A DNA stretch of 64,000 bases from the NCBI GenBank assembly GCA_947474225.1, contig CANJHS010000001.1:62001-126000 (forward strand), read 5' to 3'. The stretch is from Roseiflexaceae bacterium (GTDB lineage: Bacteria > Chloroflexota > Chloroflexia > Chloroflexales > Roseiflexaceae). Position numbers and translations under genes: made by a program. A model generated the notes under the pieces. That model saw only the letters and a program-made list of their open reading frames with translations, had not been told where the DNA came from and made no database searches. Of this stretch, positions 27,291 to 36,314 are shown in pieces; within the stretch, counting starts at the first letter, position 1; every line of letters starts with the position of its first letter.

Positions 27291-29420
27291 CTAGGCGTGG
27301 TCAGCTGGGTTGCCCCAGAACCAAGTCTCTGGATCGTACGTTGCAGGTGCAGGAATGATCCACGGGTTGACGAAACCGCCCAAACCTTCTTTGAGCAAGT
27401 CGTCGCGGGTAGGGACGTTCTTCATGTCGGTATGTGCCAAGATGATACGTGGCTGATTGGTGATCGTACCGGAGAAGTACGGACCGCTCTCGACGTGTAC
27501 CTTGATCATGTCCCAGACCATGGCATGGCGCTTCATGACATCTGCTTCGACTTTGGTCTTGTCATAGATCTCATAGAGTTTGCCGATACCAGCGTCGAAG
27601 ACCTTGTCGGTTGGCATGATACGAGCTGGGGAACGCTTCCATGGGTCGAGATCAAGCTCTTCTCCCTCGGTAGCGGTACCACGGACATCGTAACCCTTAC
27701 CATGGACTGGTGCCCAACGATCGCCTTCGATTGGAACGACCCACTGTGGGTACACCAAGTGGTTGGGGCCGTCGCCGACTTCCCATGCCGTCTTCATCAT
27801 GATTTCGCCAGCACGCCACTTTTCGTCGTAGCCTTCGTTTGGAATTGGGGTCAAGGTTGCATCAATACCGATTGCCAACCAGTTCTTGATCAAGCGCTCG
27901 TTCTTCTGCATGTGTTCGCCGTTCGGGCTCTCGTCTGCGGGGTATGTGACGAGAATCTTCATCGGGCTGCCGTCTGTCAAGGTGCGCTTGCCGTCTGCGC
28001 CCTTCTTGTAGCCGGCTTCGTCGAGCATGGACTCAGCCATGGCTGGGTCGTATGCTTTGTAGCTATCACGCCACGAAGCATATGCTGCCTTTGCTTCGTC
28101 GTTGAGGTTGTATTCGATGGCCTTGGGGGACATCGTACCAGCACTCAACTCGCCCAAACCGAAGTAAACGGCCTTCTGGACGTCTGCGCGGTCGTAGGCG
28201 GTCGACAATGCTTGACGGAACTTCGGATCGCGGAATGCGGTGCGAAGTTTCTCGTCGGTGTAGTCGAAGTTGAAGAAGTACATGGAGCCGGTACCCGAAC
28301 CCGAGTCCCAGAACATGGTGTTCAACTTGCTCTTCTCGACGCCGTCTTTGAAGTCTTTGATGTCGCCGAGCGTCTGGGTGTGGAAGTGAGCATGGTCAAC
28401 CTGACCGTTCAGGTATGCCAACTTCTCGGTTTCCTTGTCCTTGACGTAGGCAATTTCTACGGTATCGATGTATGGCAATTGATTGCCTTCTGCATCGACG
28501 CACCAGTAGTATGGGTTGCGCTCCCAAACGGTGCGAACACCGTCTTCGAAGACCGTCATATACCAACCCGACATACGTGGGCAGTCTGGGTTGTTGAAAC
28601 CAATCTTCTTGGAATGCTCTTCCCAGTCTTTGATTTCTGGGTGTTTGATTGGGCTGAACTGCTCCATGTAATGGGCAGGTGCATGCCAGCGTGGTCCGAT
28701 ACCTGCATTGGTCCACATTGCAATGCGGTCTGCAGTCAGCGGTGCGGCGGCGTCGAACACCATTTCCATGGTGTAGTCGTCTACCTTGTTGATGGTGACC
28801 AGGGTGCCCTTACCGGAACGAGCCTCGTCTGGTGGTCCTTCGACTGGCTTGAGACCAGCTGGGAAGCCGGCTTCTTTCCCATTGCCGCCGACCATGTCTT
28901 CCCACCAGTACATGATGTCGTTGACCGTCCAAGGCTGGCCGTCTGACCACTTCAAGCCCTCACGGAACTTGAATGTCCACTTGGTTGCGTCAGCACTTGC
29001 TTCCCAGCTTTCCGCCAAGCCAGGTCCAATTGCCAAACCGTCCTTGAGGTAACGCAGAATGGAATGACCATACATGGATTCGTGCTGGAAGCCAGCAATA
29101 CCCCACGTGTTGGCATATGCTTTGCGCATCTTGCCGCCGTACTGACCAGTGGTCAGCCATGCGTGAGGTGGAGTGTAGGGGTTCTTGGGGAGGCGCTCGT
29201 CGACGTTTGGCAGTTTGCCAGCGGTCACGAGTTCAGCCAACTTTGGCGACTCTTTGTACTTCGTCGCGACGGCTGGCACAGCGGTTGGAGCTGGGGCTTC
29301 ACCTTCAGGGGCAGCAGTAGGAACTGCGGTAGCAGCGCCACCACAGGCTACGATTGCTGCGCTTGCAGCGCCCATCGCAGAGTACCGCAAAAATTTGCGG
29401 CGATGCAGCTTTGCACTCAT
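27291..29420 (-). CDS. oppA: Peptide ABC transporter substrate-binding protein (family 5), Tat lipoprotein
   Basis: A 709-residue solute-binding protein of the bacterial family 5 type. The N-terminus MSAKLHRRKFLRYSAMG has a twin-arginine motif (RRKFL), followed by a hydrophobic stretch and the lipobox AIVAC, so export as a folded lipoprotein by Tat is likely. An Ala/Pro/Thr-rich tether follows. Internal family signs are WTFKFREGLKWSDGQPWTVND and FRQALSTAYDRADVQKAVYFG. AAGGAG lies six to seven bases before the ATG at 29420; the longer frame to 29450 is not used. At ~700 residues it is longer than classic OppA (~540), as in many Gram-positive-like and Chloroflexota proteins. First gene of the operon, behind a strong promoter. 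Confidence 0.9.
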   Translation of the reverse strand: MSAKLHRRKFLRYSAMGAASAAIVACGGAATAVPTAAPEGEAPAPTAVPAVATKYKESPKLAELVTAGKLPNVDERLPKNPYTPPHAWLTTGQYGGKMRKAYANTWGIAGFQHESMYGHSILRYLKDGLAIGPGLAESWEASADATKWTFKFREGLKWSDGQPWTVNDIMYWWEDMVGGNGKEAGFPAGLKPVEGPPDEARSGKGTLVTINKVDDYTMEMVFDAAAPLTADRIAMWTNAGIGPRWHAPAHYMEQFSPIKHPEIKDWEEHSKKIGFNNPDCPRMSGWYMTVFEDGVRTVWERNPYYWCVDAEGNQLPYIDTVEIAYVKDKETEKLAYLNGQVDHAHFHTQTLGDIKDFKDGVEKSKLNTMFWDSGSGTGSMYFFNFDYTDEKLRTAFRDPKFRQALSTAYDRADVQKAVYFGLGELSAGTMSPKAIEYNLNDEAKAAYASWRDSYKAYDPAMAESMLDEAGYKKGADGKRTLTDGSPMKILVTYPADESPNGEHMQKNERLIKNWLAIGIDATLTPIPNEGYDEKWRAGEIMMKTAWEVGDGPNHLVYPQWVVPIEGDRWAPVHGKGYDVRGTATEGEELDLDPWKRSPARIMPTDKVFDAGIGKLYEIYDKTKVEADVMKRHAMVWDMIKVHVESGPYFSGTITNQPRIILAHTDMKNVPTRDDLLKEGLGGFVNPWIIPAPATYDPETWFWGNPADHA

Positions 29421-29453
29421 GTGTTTTCTCCTTGGCATGGGTAGGCTCACGCC

Positions 29454-29519
29454 TGTTCCTCATGCATGCGAATCTGAGGATTTTCGCTTGAGCTGGCTCC
29501 TCATGCGGAATGAGGAACA
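29454..29519. promoter_or_regulatory. Inverted repeats in the opp leader
   Basis: TGTTCCTCAT (29454-29463) is repeated inverted as ATGAGGAACA (29510-29519), and CCTCATGC occurs directly repeated at 29459-29466 and 29499-29506. All lie between promoter and start codon, so they can form a leader hairpin or a spaced operator. Confidence 0.45.
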
Positions 29520-29549
29520 ATACGGGGTGTATCTGACAGCTTGATGATG

Positions 29550-29578
29550 ATTCTATTACCGAAGAAGTCGTTTGTCAA
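29550..29578 (-). promoter_or_regulatory. Sigma70-type promoter of the opp operon
   Basis: On the minus strand TTGACA (29578-29573), a 17-base spacer, and TAGAAT (29555-29550). The -35 box is exact and the -10 box matches five of six. Transcription would start near 29543, giving a leader of about 120 bases. Confidence 0.85.
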
Positions 29579-29759
29579 ATGGTACACATGCTTTTTCTTG
29601 CGGAATCGAAGTTTTTTAGAAAAAAATAAATATGCGCTCAAAATGACATTTCGACTCATTACATGAGTTGAAGAGCCAATGTGTAATTTAATTCTGTGAA
29701 TTCCCACTTGTCTTCTATGGATAGAATAAATATTCGTGCTTCAAACACTCCATGAAAGA

Positions 29760-30308
29760 CTATATTGAATGTTTGAGCGCCCGCAACAGATCAGATTCAC
29801 GCGGAAACTCTGAAATCGTCTGCGCGTATGCTGCCAATCTCACCACACCGCTCGTATCAATGACAAATGTCGCTGGCATCTGCGTGACATCACCATGCGA
29901 ATTGCTCATTCCATATCCATCCCATAGCGCACTAATGCCGTCGCGCAGCACACTCCACTGCGCATATGCGCGTAAGGTAGCCTTCTCTACTGCATACGCA
30001 CGATAGACAGATTGATCTTGATCAGCCAAACACATTAGGCCAGCACCATAGCGCGCTCCCGCAGCTGCCGCTTCAGCTGGTGTACCAGTGCCGATAGCGA
30101 TCCCCACAAGAGGGAATGGATTTGCTTGCACCATTCTTGCTACACGAGCAAGTGCCTGACGGCAAAAAGGTCAACCAAAATGGCGCAGCAGTGTGAGAAC
30201 GGCCGGTTTTTGTTCCTGGATACCAGCAAGGGTGTAGATTGTACCCTGCTCATCCGCAAGTGCCCATTCGGGCGCGTGATCCCCGACAAGCAATAATCTT
30301 TGTTTCAT
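29760..30308 (-). CDS. Probable selenocysteine-containing peroxiredoxin-like protein (UxxC)
   Basis: The frame reads MKQRLLLVGDHAPEWALAD ... LLRHFG, then TGA (30173-30171), then PFCRQALARVARM and on without interruption to TAG at 29760. Total 182 residues with the TGA as residue 46. The first part (GDHAPEWALADEQGTIYTL, VLTLLRHFG) and last part (MPATFVIDTSGVVR) are those of the AhpC/TSA redoxin fold; relatives have HFGCPFCR at this place, so the TGA replaces the first Cys of a CxxC motif. A SECIS-like hairpin follows at the proper distance. I therefore read the TGA as selenocysteine and not as a stop. Likely role: thiol-dependent reduction of peroxides or disulfides. The ribosome-binding site is weak (GGAA about eight bases upstream). 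It is divergent from ilvD. Alternatives are a pseudogene or sequencing error. Confidence 0.75.
30128..30173 (-). promoter_or_regulatory. Bacterial SECIS-like hairpin after the in-frame UGA
   Basis: Starting 18 bases after the UGA, CTTGCT (30152-30147) pairs with AGCAAG (30141-30136) around the loop CGUGU; the loop begins 24 bases after the UGA. GCA/UGC can extend the stem across a five-base bulge. Bacterial SECIS elements have a short stem, a small loop with G in its first two positions, and lie about 16-37 bases from the UGA; all three conditions hold. The element is within coding sequence, as usual in bacteria. Confidence 0.65.
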
Positions 30309-30409
30309 TTTGATGTTCCATGCGTGTTTGAACTTACTCAGTCCAGAATTTTCGGCGGCTGAATCGACTGTGCGAGAGGCTATCAAATCAATGCAACGCT
30401 GTATGCACA

Positions 30410-30418
30410 TGATACAAT
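30410..30418 (+). promoter_or_regulatory. Extended -10 promoter of ilvD
   Basis: TGATACAAT lies 31 bases before the ATG at 30449. It belongs to the TGnTACAAT group seen at several genes in this window. Confidence 0.6.
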
Positions 30419-30448
30419 GACCGCAGATTTCCATCGCAAAGGAGCAGG

Positions 30449-32134
30449 ATGATGACAGATAATCGTCGCAGTCGCATGATAACCGAAGGTGTACAGCGCA
30501 CACCCAATAGGTCAATGTTGCGCGCAGTAGGGTTCACCGATGCAGACTTCAGCAAGCCAATTATCGGTATTGCCAATGGATACAGCAATTTGACCCCGTG
30601 TAACATTATCCTCGATGAACTCTCGAAGGCAGCATTTGATGCAATCAAAGTTGCAGGCGGTATGCCGATGCTGTTTGGTGTGGCAACCATTTCCGACGGT
30701 ATTTCGATGGGCACCGAGGGGATGAAGTATTCACTCGTCTCACGCGAAGTGATTGCGGACTCCATCGAAACGGTTATCAATGGGCAAGGCATGGATGGAG
30801 TGGTCACGGTCGGTGGGTGTGACAAAAACATGCCCGGCGCAATGATTGCGATGGCCCGACTCGAAGCACCGTCTATTTTTGTATACGGTGGGACAATCAA
30901 ACCTGGTCATCTGGATGGCGAAGATTTGACCATTGTGAGCGCGTTTGAAGCTGTTGGTCAGTATTCTGCTGGCAAAATCGACGCTGCCCGCTTGCTGCAG
31001 GTCGAAAAGAACGCATGCCCAGGACCGGGCTCGTGTGGTGGCATGTATACCGCAAATACCATGTCATCGGCAATCGAGGCGATGGGCATGAGTCTGCTGG
31101 GGTCATCCACCATGGCCGCCGAAGACAAAGAAAAGCGCGACAGTGCATACGAATCTGGAACAGTACTTGTCAATGCAATTCGCAAACAGATTCTGCCCAA
31201 GCAGTTGTTCACCCGCAAAGCATTTGAAAACGCCATCACTGTAATCATGGCGACCGGCGGTTCAACAAATGCAGTCTTGCATCTGCTGGCCATCGCACAT
31301 GCTGCGAATGTGCCATTGCACATCGACGACTTCGAACGTATCCGTGCCAAGGTACCGGTCATCTGTGATCTCAAGCCGTCAGGTGCCTACGTTGCGACAG
31401 AATTGCACAAGGTGGGCGGCACCCCACAGGTCATGAAGATTCTGCTCCATCGAGGTCTGTTGCACGGCGACACAATGACGATCACTGGTCAGACGTTAGC
31501 CGAGTCCTTGAAGGATGTACCAAACGAACCTTCCGCCGATCAGCGCGTCATTCGGCAGTGGTCCGAACCGGTCTATGACGAAGGTCATTTGGCGATTTTG
31601 AAGGGTAATTTATCCGAGGAAGGCTGTGTTGCCAAGATTTCGGGTGTCAAGATGCCGGTGATTACTGGACCGGCACGTGTTTTCGAGTCCGAAGAAGCCT
31701 GTCTCGAGAGCATCCTCAGCGGTGGTATCAAGAAAGGCGACGTCGTCGTCATCCGTTACGAAGGCCCGAAGGGTGGCCCAGGAATGCGAGAGATGTTGGC
31801 GCCAACGGCAGCCATCATCGGGGCAGGTTTGGGCGATTCCGTTGCCTTGATTACCGATGGTCGTTTTTCGGGTGGCACCTATGGCATGTGTGTCGGGCAT
31901 ATTTCACCCGAAGCGGCAATTGGTGGCACGATAGGTGTGGTGCACGAAGGCGATTCGATTACCATCGATGCCTACAAACGCCTTATCCAACTGAACATCA
32001 GCGATGCTGAGTTAGCGAAACGCAAAGCCGCATGGAAGCCAGTGCCGGTTCGCTATCGCCGTGGTGTATTGGCAAAATACGCCAAATTGGTTTCGAGTGC
32101 AAGTCTTGGTGCGGTCACAGACCTCGATCTCTAA
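30449..32134 (+). CDS. ilvD: Dihydroxy-acid dehydratase
   Basis: A 561-residue enzyme of branched-chain amino acid synthesis that converts 2,3-dihydroxy-isovalerate or its methyl homologue to the 2-keto acid; it also serves pantothenate synthesis. IlvD signatures are [89 protein letters not shown]. The cysteines in TPCN, GCDKN and GSCGGM are the expected iron-sulfur ligands. Length is standard. Two ATG codons stand in tandem; AAGGAG is four bases from the first and seven from the second (30452), so the second may be used. A terminator follows. It is single, not with other ilv genes, and distinct from the YjhG-type relative at 2840. Confidence 0.95.
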   Translation: MMTDNRRSRMITEGVQRTPNRSMLRAVGFTDADFSKPIIGIANGYSNLTPCNIILDELSKAAFDAIKVAGGMPMLFGVATISDGISMGTEGMKYSLVSREVIADSIETVINGQGMDGVVTVGGCDKNMPGAMIAMARLEAPSIFVYGGTIKPGHLDGEDLTIVSAFEAVGQYSAGKIDAARLLQVEKNACPGPGSCGGMYTANTMSSAIEAMGMSLLGSSTMAAEDKEKRDSAYESGTVLVNAIRKQILPKQLFTRKAFENAITVIMATGGSTNAVLHLLAIAHAANVPLHIDDFERIRAKVPVICDLKPSGAYVATELHKVGGTPQVMKILLHRGLLHGDTMTITGQTLAESLKDVPNEPSADQRVIRQWSEPVYDEGHLAILKGNLSEEGCVAKISGVKMPVITGPARVFESEEACLESILSGGIKKGDVVVIRYEGPKGGPGMREMLAPTAAIIGAGLGDSVALITDGRFSGGTYGMCVGHISPEAAIGGTIGVVHEGDSITIDAYKRLIQLNISDAELAKRKAAWKPVPVRYRRGVLAKYAKLVSSASLGAVTDLDL

Positions 32135-32145
32135 GCAGCGCAGCA

Positions 32146-32184
32146 CAGCCCCACGAGCCATTCACGGCCGCGTGGGGCTGGTTT
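32146..32184 (+). terminator. Terminator of ilvD
   Basis: CAGCCCCACG (32146-32155) pairs with CGTGGGGCTG (32171-32180) around a 15-base loop, followed by GTTTCG. It lies 12 bases after the stop codon. Confidence 0.65.
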
Positions 32185-32239
32185 CGTCCCCCCGTGCAAT
32201 TGATTTTCTCTTCAAAAAATCGCCCCGATGAGGCCCAAC

Positions 32240-33109
32240 ATGAGTCAACCAGCATATATCGCTGCTGCAAATTTGGTACGCATATTTCGCAGTGAAGACG
32301 TCGAAACATTTGCCCTGCAAGGACTCGACTTGACCGTCCAGCAGGGTGAGATGGTCGCGCTGATTGGGCCATCAGGTGCGGGCAAGTCAACGTTTCTGAA
32401 CCTGCTATCTGCATTAGACCGACCCGATGCAGGGACACTGTATGTCGGAGGGGTCGACATCGTGGCTGCGTCAGATCGTCAGCGTGCAGAGTATCGACGC
32501 AGTCAGGTTGGATTCCTCTGGCAACAGACGACCCGGAACCTCATCCCGGGATTGACTGCTCGAGAAAACGTCGCATTGCCGGCGCTCCTCGCGGGTATAC
32601 GCCCAAACGACGCCTATGCGAGTGCGGATGAATTATTAATGGCCGTTGAAATGGCCGATCACCGTCACCGCGACCCGTTGCGTATGTCAGGAGGGCAACA
32701 GCAGCGCATCGCAATTGCCACCGCTTTGGGATGCAAACCACCGCTCTTGCTTGCTGATGAGCCAACCGGTGAGGTCGATTGGGCAAGTGCCGAGCGCATA
32801 CTTGCGCTTTTGCAACGACTCCGGCGCGAATATGCGCTGACCATTGTGCTGGTTACCCATGACACTCGCGTCGCAGAAGCAGCAGATCGTACCGTTGCAA
32901 TACGGGATGGACGAACCAGCAGTGAGCGTGGTACAGACGATGTCGAGACCGTTGTCGTTGATGCCGCCGGACGATTACAAATCCCTGGTGATTTGCTTCA
33001 GCGTGTCGGGTTGGGTTCACGTGCGACCGTGACTGCCGTGGATGGTGGCATTCTGGTACGGCCATGGTCCCCAGCAGTTCATCGTTCAGCGGCCGAGGAT
33101 CAATCATGA
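32240..33109 (+). CDS. LolD/MacB-type ABC ATPase with AbrB-like C-terminal tail
   Basis: A 289-residue ATPase: Walker A IGPSGAGKST, signature RMSGGQQQRIAIATAL, Walker B LLLADEPTGEVDWASAE. The ATPase core ends near residue 230. Residues about 238-276 (TVVVDAAGRLQIPGDLL then QRVGLGSRATVTAVDGGILV and RPW) have the pattern of the AbrB/MazE swapped-hairpin domain (D-x-x-GR-x-x-IP-x-x-L ... V-x-DGGI-x-RP). ATG 32240 is chosen for GAGG six bases upstream; ATG 32228 has none. The stop overlaps the next start (ATGA). Both ATPases lack a permease gene beside them. The substrate is unknown. Confidence 0.85.
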   Translation: MSQPAYIAAANLVRIFRSEDVETFALQGLDLTVQQGEMVALIGPSGAGKSTFLNLLSALDRPDAGTLYVGGVDIVAASDRQRAEYRRSQVGFLWQQTTRNLIPGLTARENVALPALLAGIRPNDAYASADELLMAVEMADHRHRDPLRMSGGQQQRIAIATALGCKPPLLLADEPTGEVDWASAERILALLQRLRREYALTIVLVTHDTRVAEAADRTVAIRDGRTSSERGTDDVETVVVDAAGRLQIPGDLLQRVGLGSRATVTAVDGGILVRPWSPAVHRSAAEDQS

Positions 33110-33804
33110 TCGAAATCAACAACATCCGCAAAGTCTTTGCCACACCTGATGGTGACGTCGTTGCCCTCAAAAACATCACCCTCTCCATCGCAACAGGAGC
33201 AATGGTCGCCTTGATGGGGCCGAGTGGCAGCGGCAAGACCACATTGCTCAATATCATCGGCGCAATGGACACACCGACGAGCGGGACGGTTACATTAGAC
33301 GGCATGCACGTCGAGACGATGCAACCTGAAGAAAGAGCCACCTTCCGAAAACGCATCGGGTTTGTGTTCCAGCGATTTGCACTCATCGAAACTGCATCTG
33401 CATACGAAAATATGGAGTTTGCCTTGCGGATATCGGGGATCGACCGCGACGATTGGCATCGACGAATACTGCATGCGCTTGATATCGTGGATATGAGCGA
33501 TCATGCCCACCATCGACCAGGTGAATTATCGGGAGGTCAGCAGCAACGCATTGCCGTTGCCCGGGCTATATGTATCGAGCCGAAAATATTGATCGTCGAT
33601 GAGCCGACGGCGAATCTCGATTCACAACGTGGAGCAGCAGTGCTCGGATTGTTCCGCTCGTACGCTGCAAACGGCACCACAATTGTTATGTCGACACACG
33701 ATCCCACATCCGAAAAATACGCCACGGATATATGTCGCCTCCGTGCGGGCGATATCGAGCTATTCGGTCCGGCGTCCTCAACCATCGAAGGGAATCGCAT
33801 ATAA
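33106..33804 (+). CDS. LolD/MacB-type ABC transporter ATPase
   Basis: A 232-residue ATPase starting MIEINNIRKVFATPDGD, translationally coupled to the preceding ATPase; GAGG lies seven bases upstream. Motifs are MGPSGSGKTTLLN, LSGGQQQRIAVARAI and ILIVDEPTANLD. Length and sequence are standard for ATPases serving FtsX-type permeases. With the previous gene it may form a heteromeric ATPase pair working with permeases elsewhere; the FtsX permease at the start of the window is of the right type but 30 kb away. A stem-loop follows. Confidence 0.88.
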   Translation: MIEINNIRKVFATPDGDVVALKNITLSIATGAMVALMGPSGSGKTTLLNIIGAMDTPTSGTVTLDGMHVETMQPEERATFRKRIGFVFQRFALIETASAYENMEFALRISGIDRDDWHRRILHALDIVDMSDHAHHRPGELSGGQQQRIAVARAICIEPKILIVDEPTANLDSQRGAAVLGLFRSYAANGTTIVMSTHDPTSEKYATDICRLRAGDIELFGPASSTIEGNRI

Positions 33805-33806
33805 CA

Positions 33807-33830
33807 AGCAGTCATTTGCATTTGACTGCT
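33807..33830 (+). terminator. Stem-loop after the ATPase pair
   Basis: AGCAGTCA (33807-33814) and TGACTGCT (33823-33830) form a perfect 8-bp stem two bases after the stop codon. No T-run follows, so termination is uncertain. Confidence 0.4.
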
Positions 33831-33913
33831 GGATGAAAGAAATGGAAAAACGTATTGCTTCATTTCAAAAAACAGCGTTTCCCACCTGCAAAATCAACAG
33901 TCTGCTTTTCAAC

Positions 33914-35173
33914 CTACACTTTACGAAGGACAAAAATCACCGCAGCAGCGCGCAAGAAGACTGATCCAACAAACAGAACTGAATAGTGGTTCATCATATA
34001 CCCCAAGACGTGGAATTCTGACCCACGCAGGAGCTGTGCTATCACACCGCCAGCCAAGCCTGATAATACGACCCCAATCCCAGTGACCGCGCCATATGTC
34101 GCTAAAAAGGCACCGCGGGCATGTGCCGGCGATTGTGCCATTGACATATTGGCGAGCCCTTGGTTAATACCGGGCCAAAATAAGCCAGCTCCGAGCGACG
34201 TACCAAACAGTGGCCACAGGTGTCCGGGTGAAGACAAAATCCATCCTAGTGGCAGTGGAATGACACATGCTGCACTCACCAACATCACAATGCGGTCCCC
34301 AAATCGGTCTTGCATACGACCGACAAACGGGAACACAATCATTGACGCGATGCTCGTCACAATGCCCAAATAGGCAAGATCGGCGAATGACATCTTGAGC
34401 GACTCAATGCCGTACGCGTTAAAGAAAGGACCCGCCACGCCGACGACGAAGGCCCAAATCGTGCCCGAAATAATCAGCGAACGATATTTGAGATCTGCCA
34501 ACGGTGAGAGAAACATTTCGCGGAGAGGGACACTTGGTCGACGCTGCATCGGCGGCTCGGCCTGTAGGCGCAACAAAATGATCCCGCCGACCGCAAAAAC
34601 CAAACCGAAACCGAGGGTGACAGAATATGCAACACCTTCGTTGACGGTCCGCTTAAAGTAATCGAGCGCATATCCAGAACCGAGTCCTGCCACCATTGAC
34701 GCAAAGCTTGCTACGGTATTGCGGATGCCGAAATACCTTCCACGTCGTTCGGCGGGGACGAGGTCTGTCATCCAGCTCGACCATGTATTGACCGCAATAC
34801 CAAAAAATGCAGCAGTAATAACCTGCAATACAACAAAAATCGTCAGACTGAGCGTACTGGGAAGTTGCAACAATGGCAGCAATGCAATAGGAACCCATAC
34901 GAAGCGACTGAGCGACTCACTCCAAACCGAGAGCATGCGACGATTACCGGTTTTTTCTTCGAGGTATGCGCCCATCAGTTGCATGACCTGCGTGATGAAC
35001 GGTAATGCACCCATGACGCCTAAAACAAATGGACCCGCTCCAAGATAGAGCGCGAGTCCAGTGACTAAACCATTGGCGGTGATACTGATAAAGACGCTCG
35101 CAAGAGCGCCTTCGAAGATCGAAAGTCTGAGCGCATCTTCACGAGCAGCAGGAGTCAACGGAGTAGGTTGCAT
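33914..35173 (-). CDS. Major facilitator superfamily transporter
   Basis: A 419-residue protein with about twelve hydrophobic helices. The loop MTDLVPAERRGRYFGIRNTV between helices 4 and 5 region and VGRMQDRFGDRIVMLVSAA between helices 8 and 9 region are MFS-type motifs. N-terminus MQPTPLTPAAREDALRLSIFEGALA is short and cytoplasmic. Direction is the same as the DnaJ-like gene upstream, 63 bases away. Family level only; the substrate cannot be inferred. Confidence 0.8.
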   Translation of the reverse strand: MQPTPLTPAAREDALRLSIFEGALASVFISITANGLVTGLALYLGAGPFVLGVMGALPFITQVMQLMGAYLEEKTGNRRMLSVWSESLSRFVWVPIALLPLLQLPSTLSLTIFVVLQVITAAFFGIAVNTWSSWMTDLVPAERRGRYFGIRNTVASFASMVAGLGSGYALDYFKRTVNEGVAYSVTLGFGLVFAVGGIILLRLQAEPPMQRRPSVPLREMFLSPLADLKYRSLIISGTIWAFVVGVAGPFFNAYGIESLKMSFADLAYLGIVTSIASMIVFPFVGRMQDRFGDRIVMLVSAACVIPLPLGWILSSPGHLWPLFGTSLGAGLFWPGINQGLANMSMAQSPAHARGAFLATYGAVTGIGVVLSGLAGGVIAQLLRGSEFHVLGYMMNHYSVLFVGSVFLRAAAVIFVLRKV

Positions 35174-35236
35174 AGTGGTCCATGATACGCAGTTATATAT
35201 CTGCAGAGTACCACAAATCCCTGCCCTTCCGACGGA

Positions 35237-36130
35237 TTACTTCAACGGTGGTTGTTTTGCAAGTTTGGCATACACTTCACGTTCTGCTTCGCTCAACACG
35301 GTGGGGAGTACCACTTCGAGTGAGAGATACAAATCGCCGCGTTGAGTAGCATTGCTCCGTAGTGGCATACCTTGATTCGGAATTCGATGGGTAGTGCCAT
35401 TCTGTGAAAGTGCGGGGATTTTGAGGGTAAGCGACTTCCCGCCCATGACGGAAATTTTGACTTCGCCACCGAGTATCATCTCGTACAAATCGACGGGTAC
35501 CTTGGCAGAAAGATCATTCCCATTACGCTCATAGCGGGTATGAGTCGCTATACCCACGACGATAATTAAATCTCCACGTCGTCCCCCATTAAACCCAGGT
35601 GCCCCTTCGGTGGGTATGCGTATGCGACCACCAGCTTCGATTCCTGGCGGAATTTTGACGGTGATTGTGCGTGGTTGACCACTTGGTGCATGGAATTGAA
35701 ACCGTCGTTCTGAGCCCGTGAATGCTTCTTCGAGCGTTATTTCAACTTTTTGTTCAACGTCTTGGCCCTGGGATGATCGCCCACGTGGATCGGTGCCTCC
35801 GAAGATTGATTCGAAGATATCGCTAAAATCGCCGCCTTGAAAACCACCGAAGGGATTGCCGGCAGCACCGGGCTGGCCGCCAGGGAATGGGCTACCCCCA
35901 GGTTGTGTTGGTCCTGCTGAACCAAAACGATCATATTGGGCGCGCTTATTTTTGTCCGACAAAACTGTATTGGCTTCGCTGATTTCTTTGAAGCGTGCCT
36001 CGGCCTGTGGATTATTGGGATTCACGTCGGGGTGAAATTTGCGGGCCAGGGCACGATATGCTTTGCGTATTTCTTCTTCGGTCGCGTCACGAGGAACGCC
36101 GAGAACTTCGTAGTAATTCCGTTGCGCCAT
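35237..36130 (-). CDS. DnaJ/CbpA-type co-chaperone without zinc-finger domain
   Basis: A 297-residue Hsp40 protein. Residues 1-70 form the J domain with the HPD motif (ARKFHPDVNPNNPQAEARF), needed to stimulate DnaK. A Gly/Phe/Pro-rich linker (about 75-120) is followed directly by the two beta-rich substrate-binding domains (VEITLEEAFTGSERRFQF, TVKIPPGIEAGGRIRIP, DLYLSLEVVLP). No CxxCxGxG repeats are present, so it is the CbpA/type II form. The start is ATG 36130 (MAQRNYYEVLG); an in-frame extension to 36196 has no J-domain character. Confidence 0.92.
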   Translation of the reverse strand: MAQRNYYEVLGVPRDATEEEIRKAYRALARKFHPDVNPNNPQAEARFKEISEANTVLSDKNKRAQYDRFGSAGPTQPGGSPFPGGQPGAAGNPFGGFQGGDFSDIFESIFGGTDPRGRSSQGQDVEQKVEITLEEAFTGSERRFQFHAPSGQPRTITVKIPPGIEAGGRIRIPTEGAPGFNGGRRGDLIIVVGIATHTRYERNGNDLSAKVPVDLYEMILGGEVKISVMGGKSLTLKIPALSQNGTTHRIPNQGMPLRSNATQRGDLYLSLEVVLPTVLSEAEREVYAKLAKQPPLK

Positions 36131-36314
36131 GAGCAACTCCATACCAGTCGATGACCACCGTGCTGTGATATCTATAGCGTACGAGTTCACGTGCATCGCG
36201 TCAAGCGAATAGCGTTAGAAAAATGTATACATTCTGGTACATTGTGTGCCCAAGCAAGTTTGTGCAGTTATGTCACCATGTATACTAGTGCTATTCTGTG
36301 TTCGAGGAGGTCCT

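Larger units (their letters stand above)
29421..29759. other. Intergenic region between opp operon and selenoprotein gene
   Basis: The 339 bases hold the opp promoter (29550-29578) and its leader repeats. The part 29580-29759 is AT-rich and shows no gene and no convincing terminator for the selenoprotein gene that ends at 29760. Confidence 0.5.

Noticed and set aside
27297..28946. 549-residue open frame on the plus strand, antisense to the peptide-binding protein
   Set aside because: It lies wholly opposite a well-supported gene, has no domain character and reflects codon bias of the real gene.
30134..30515. Reading the selenoprotein region as two separate genes or as a frameshifted pseudogene
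   Set aside because: Both halves are in the same frame with a single TGA at a redox Cys position and a SECIS-like hairpin; the upstream extension 30309-30515 is antisense to ilvD and is not coding.
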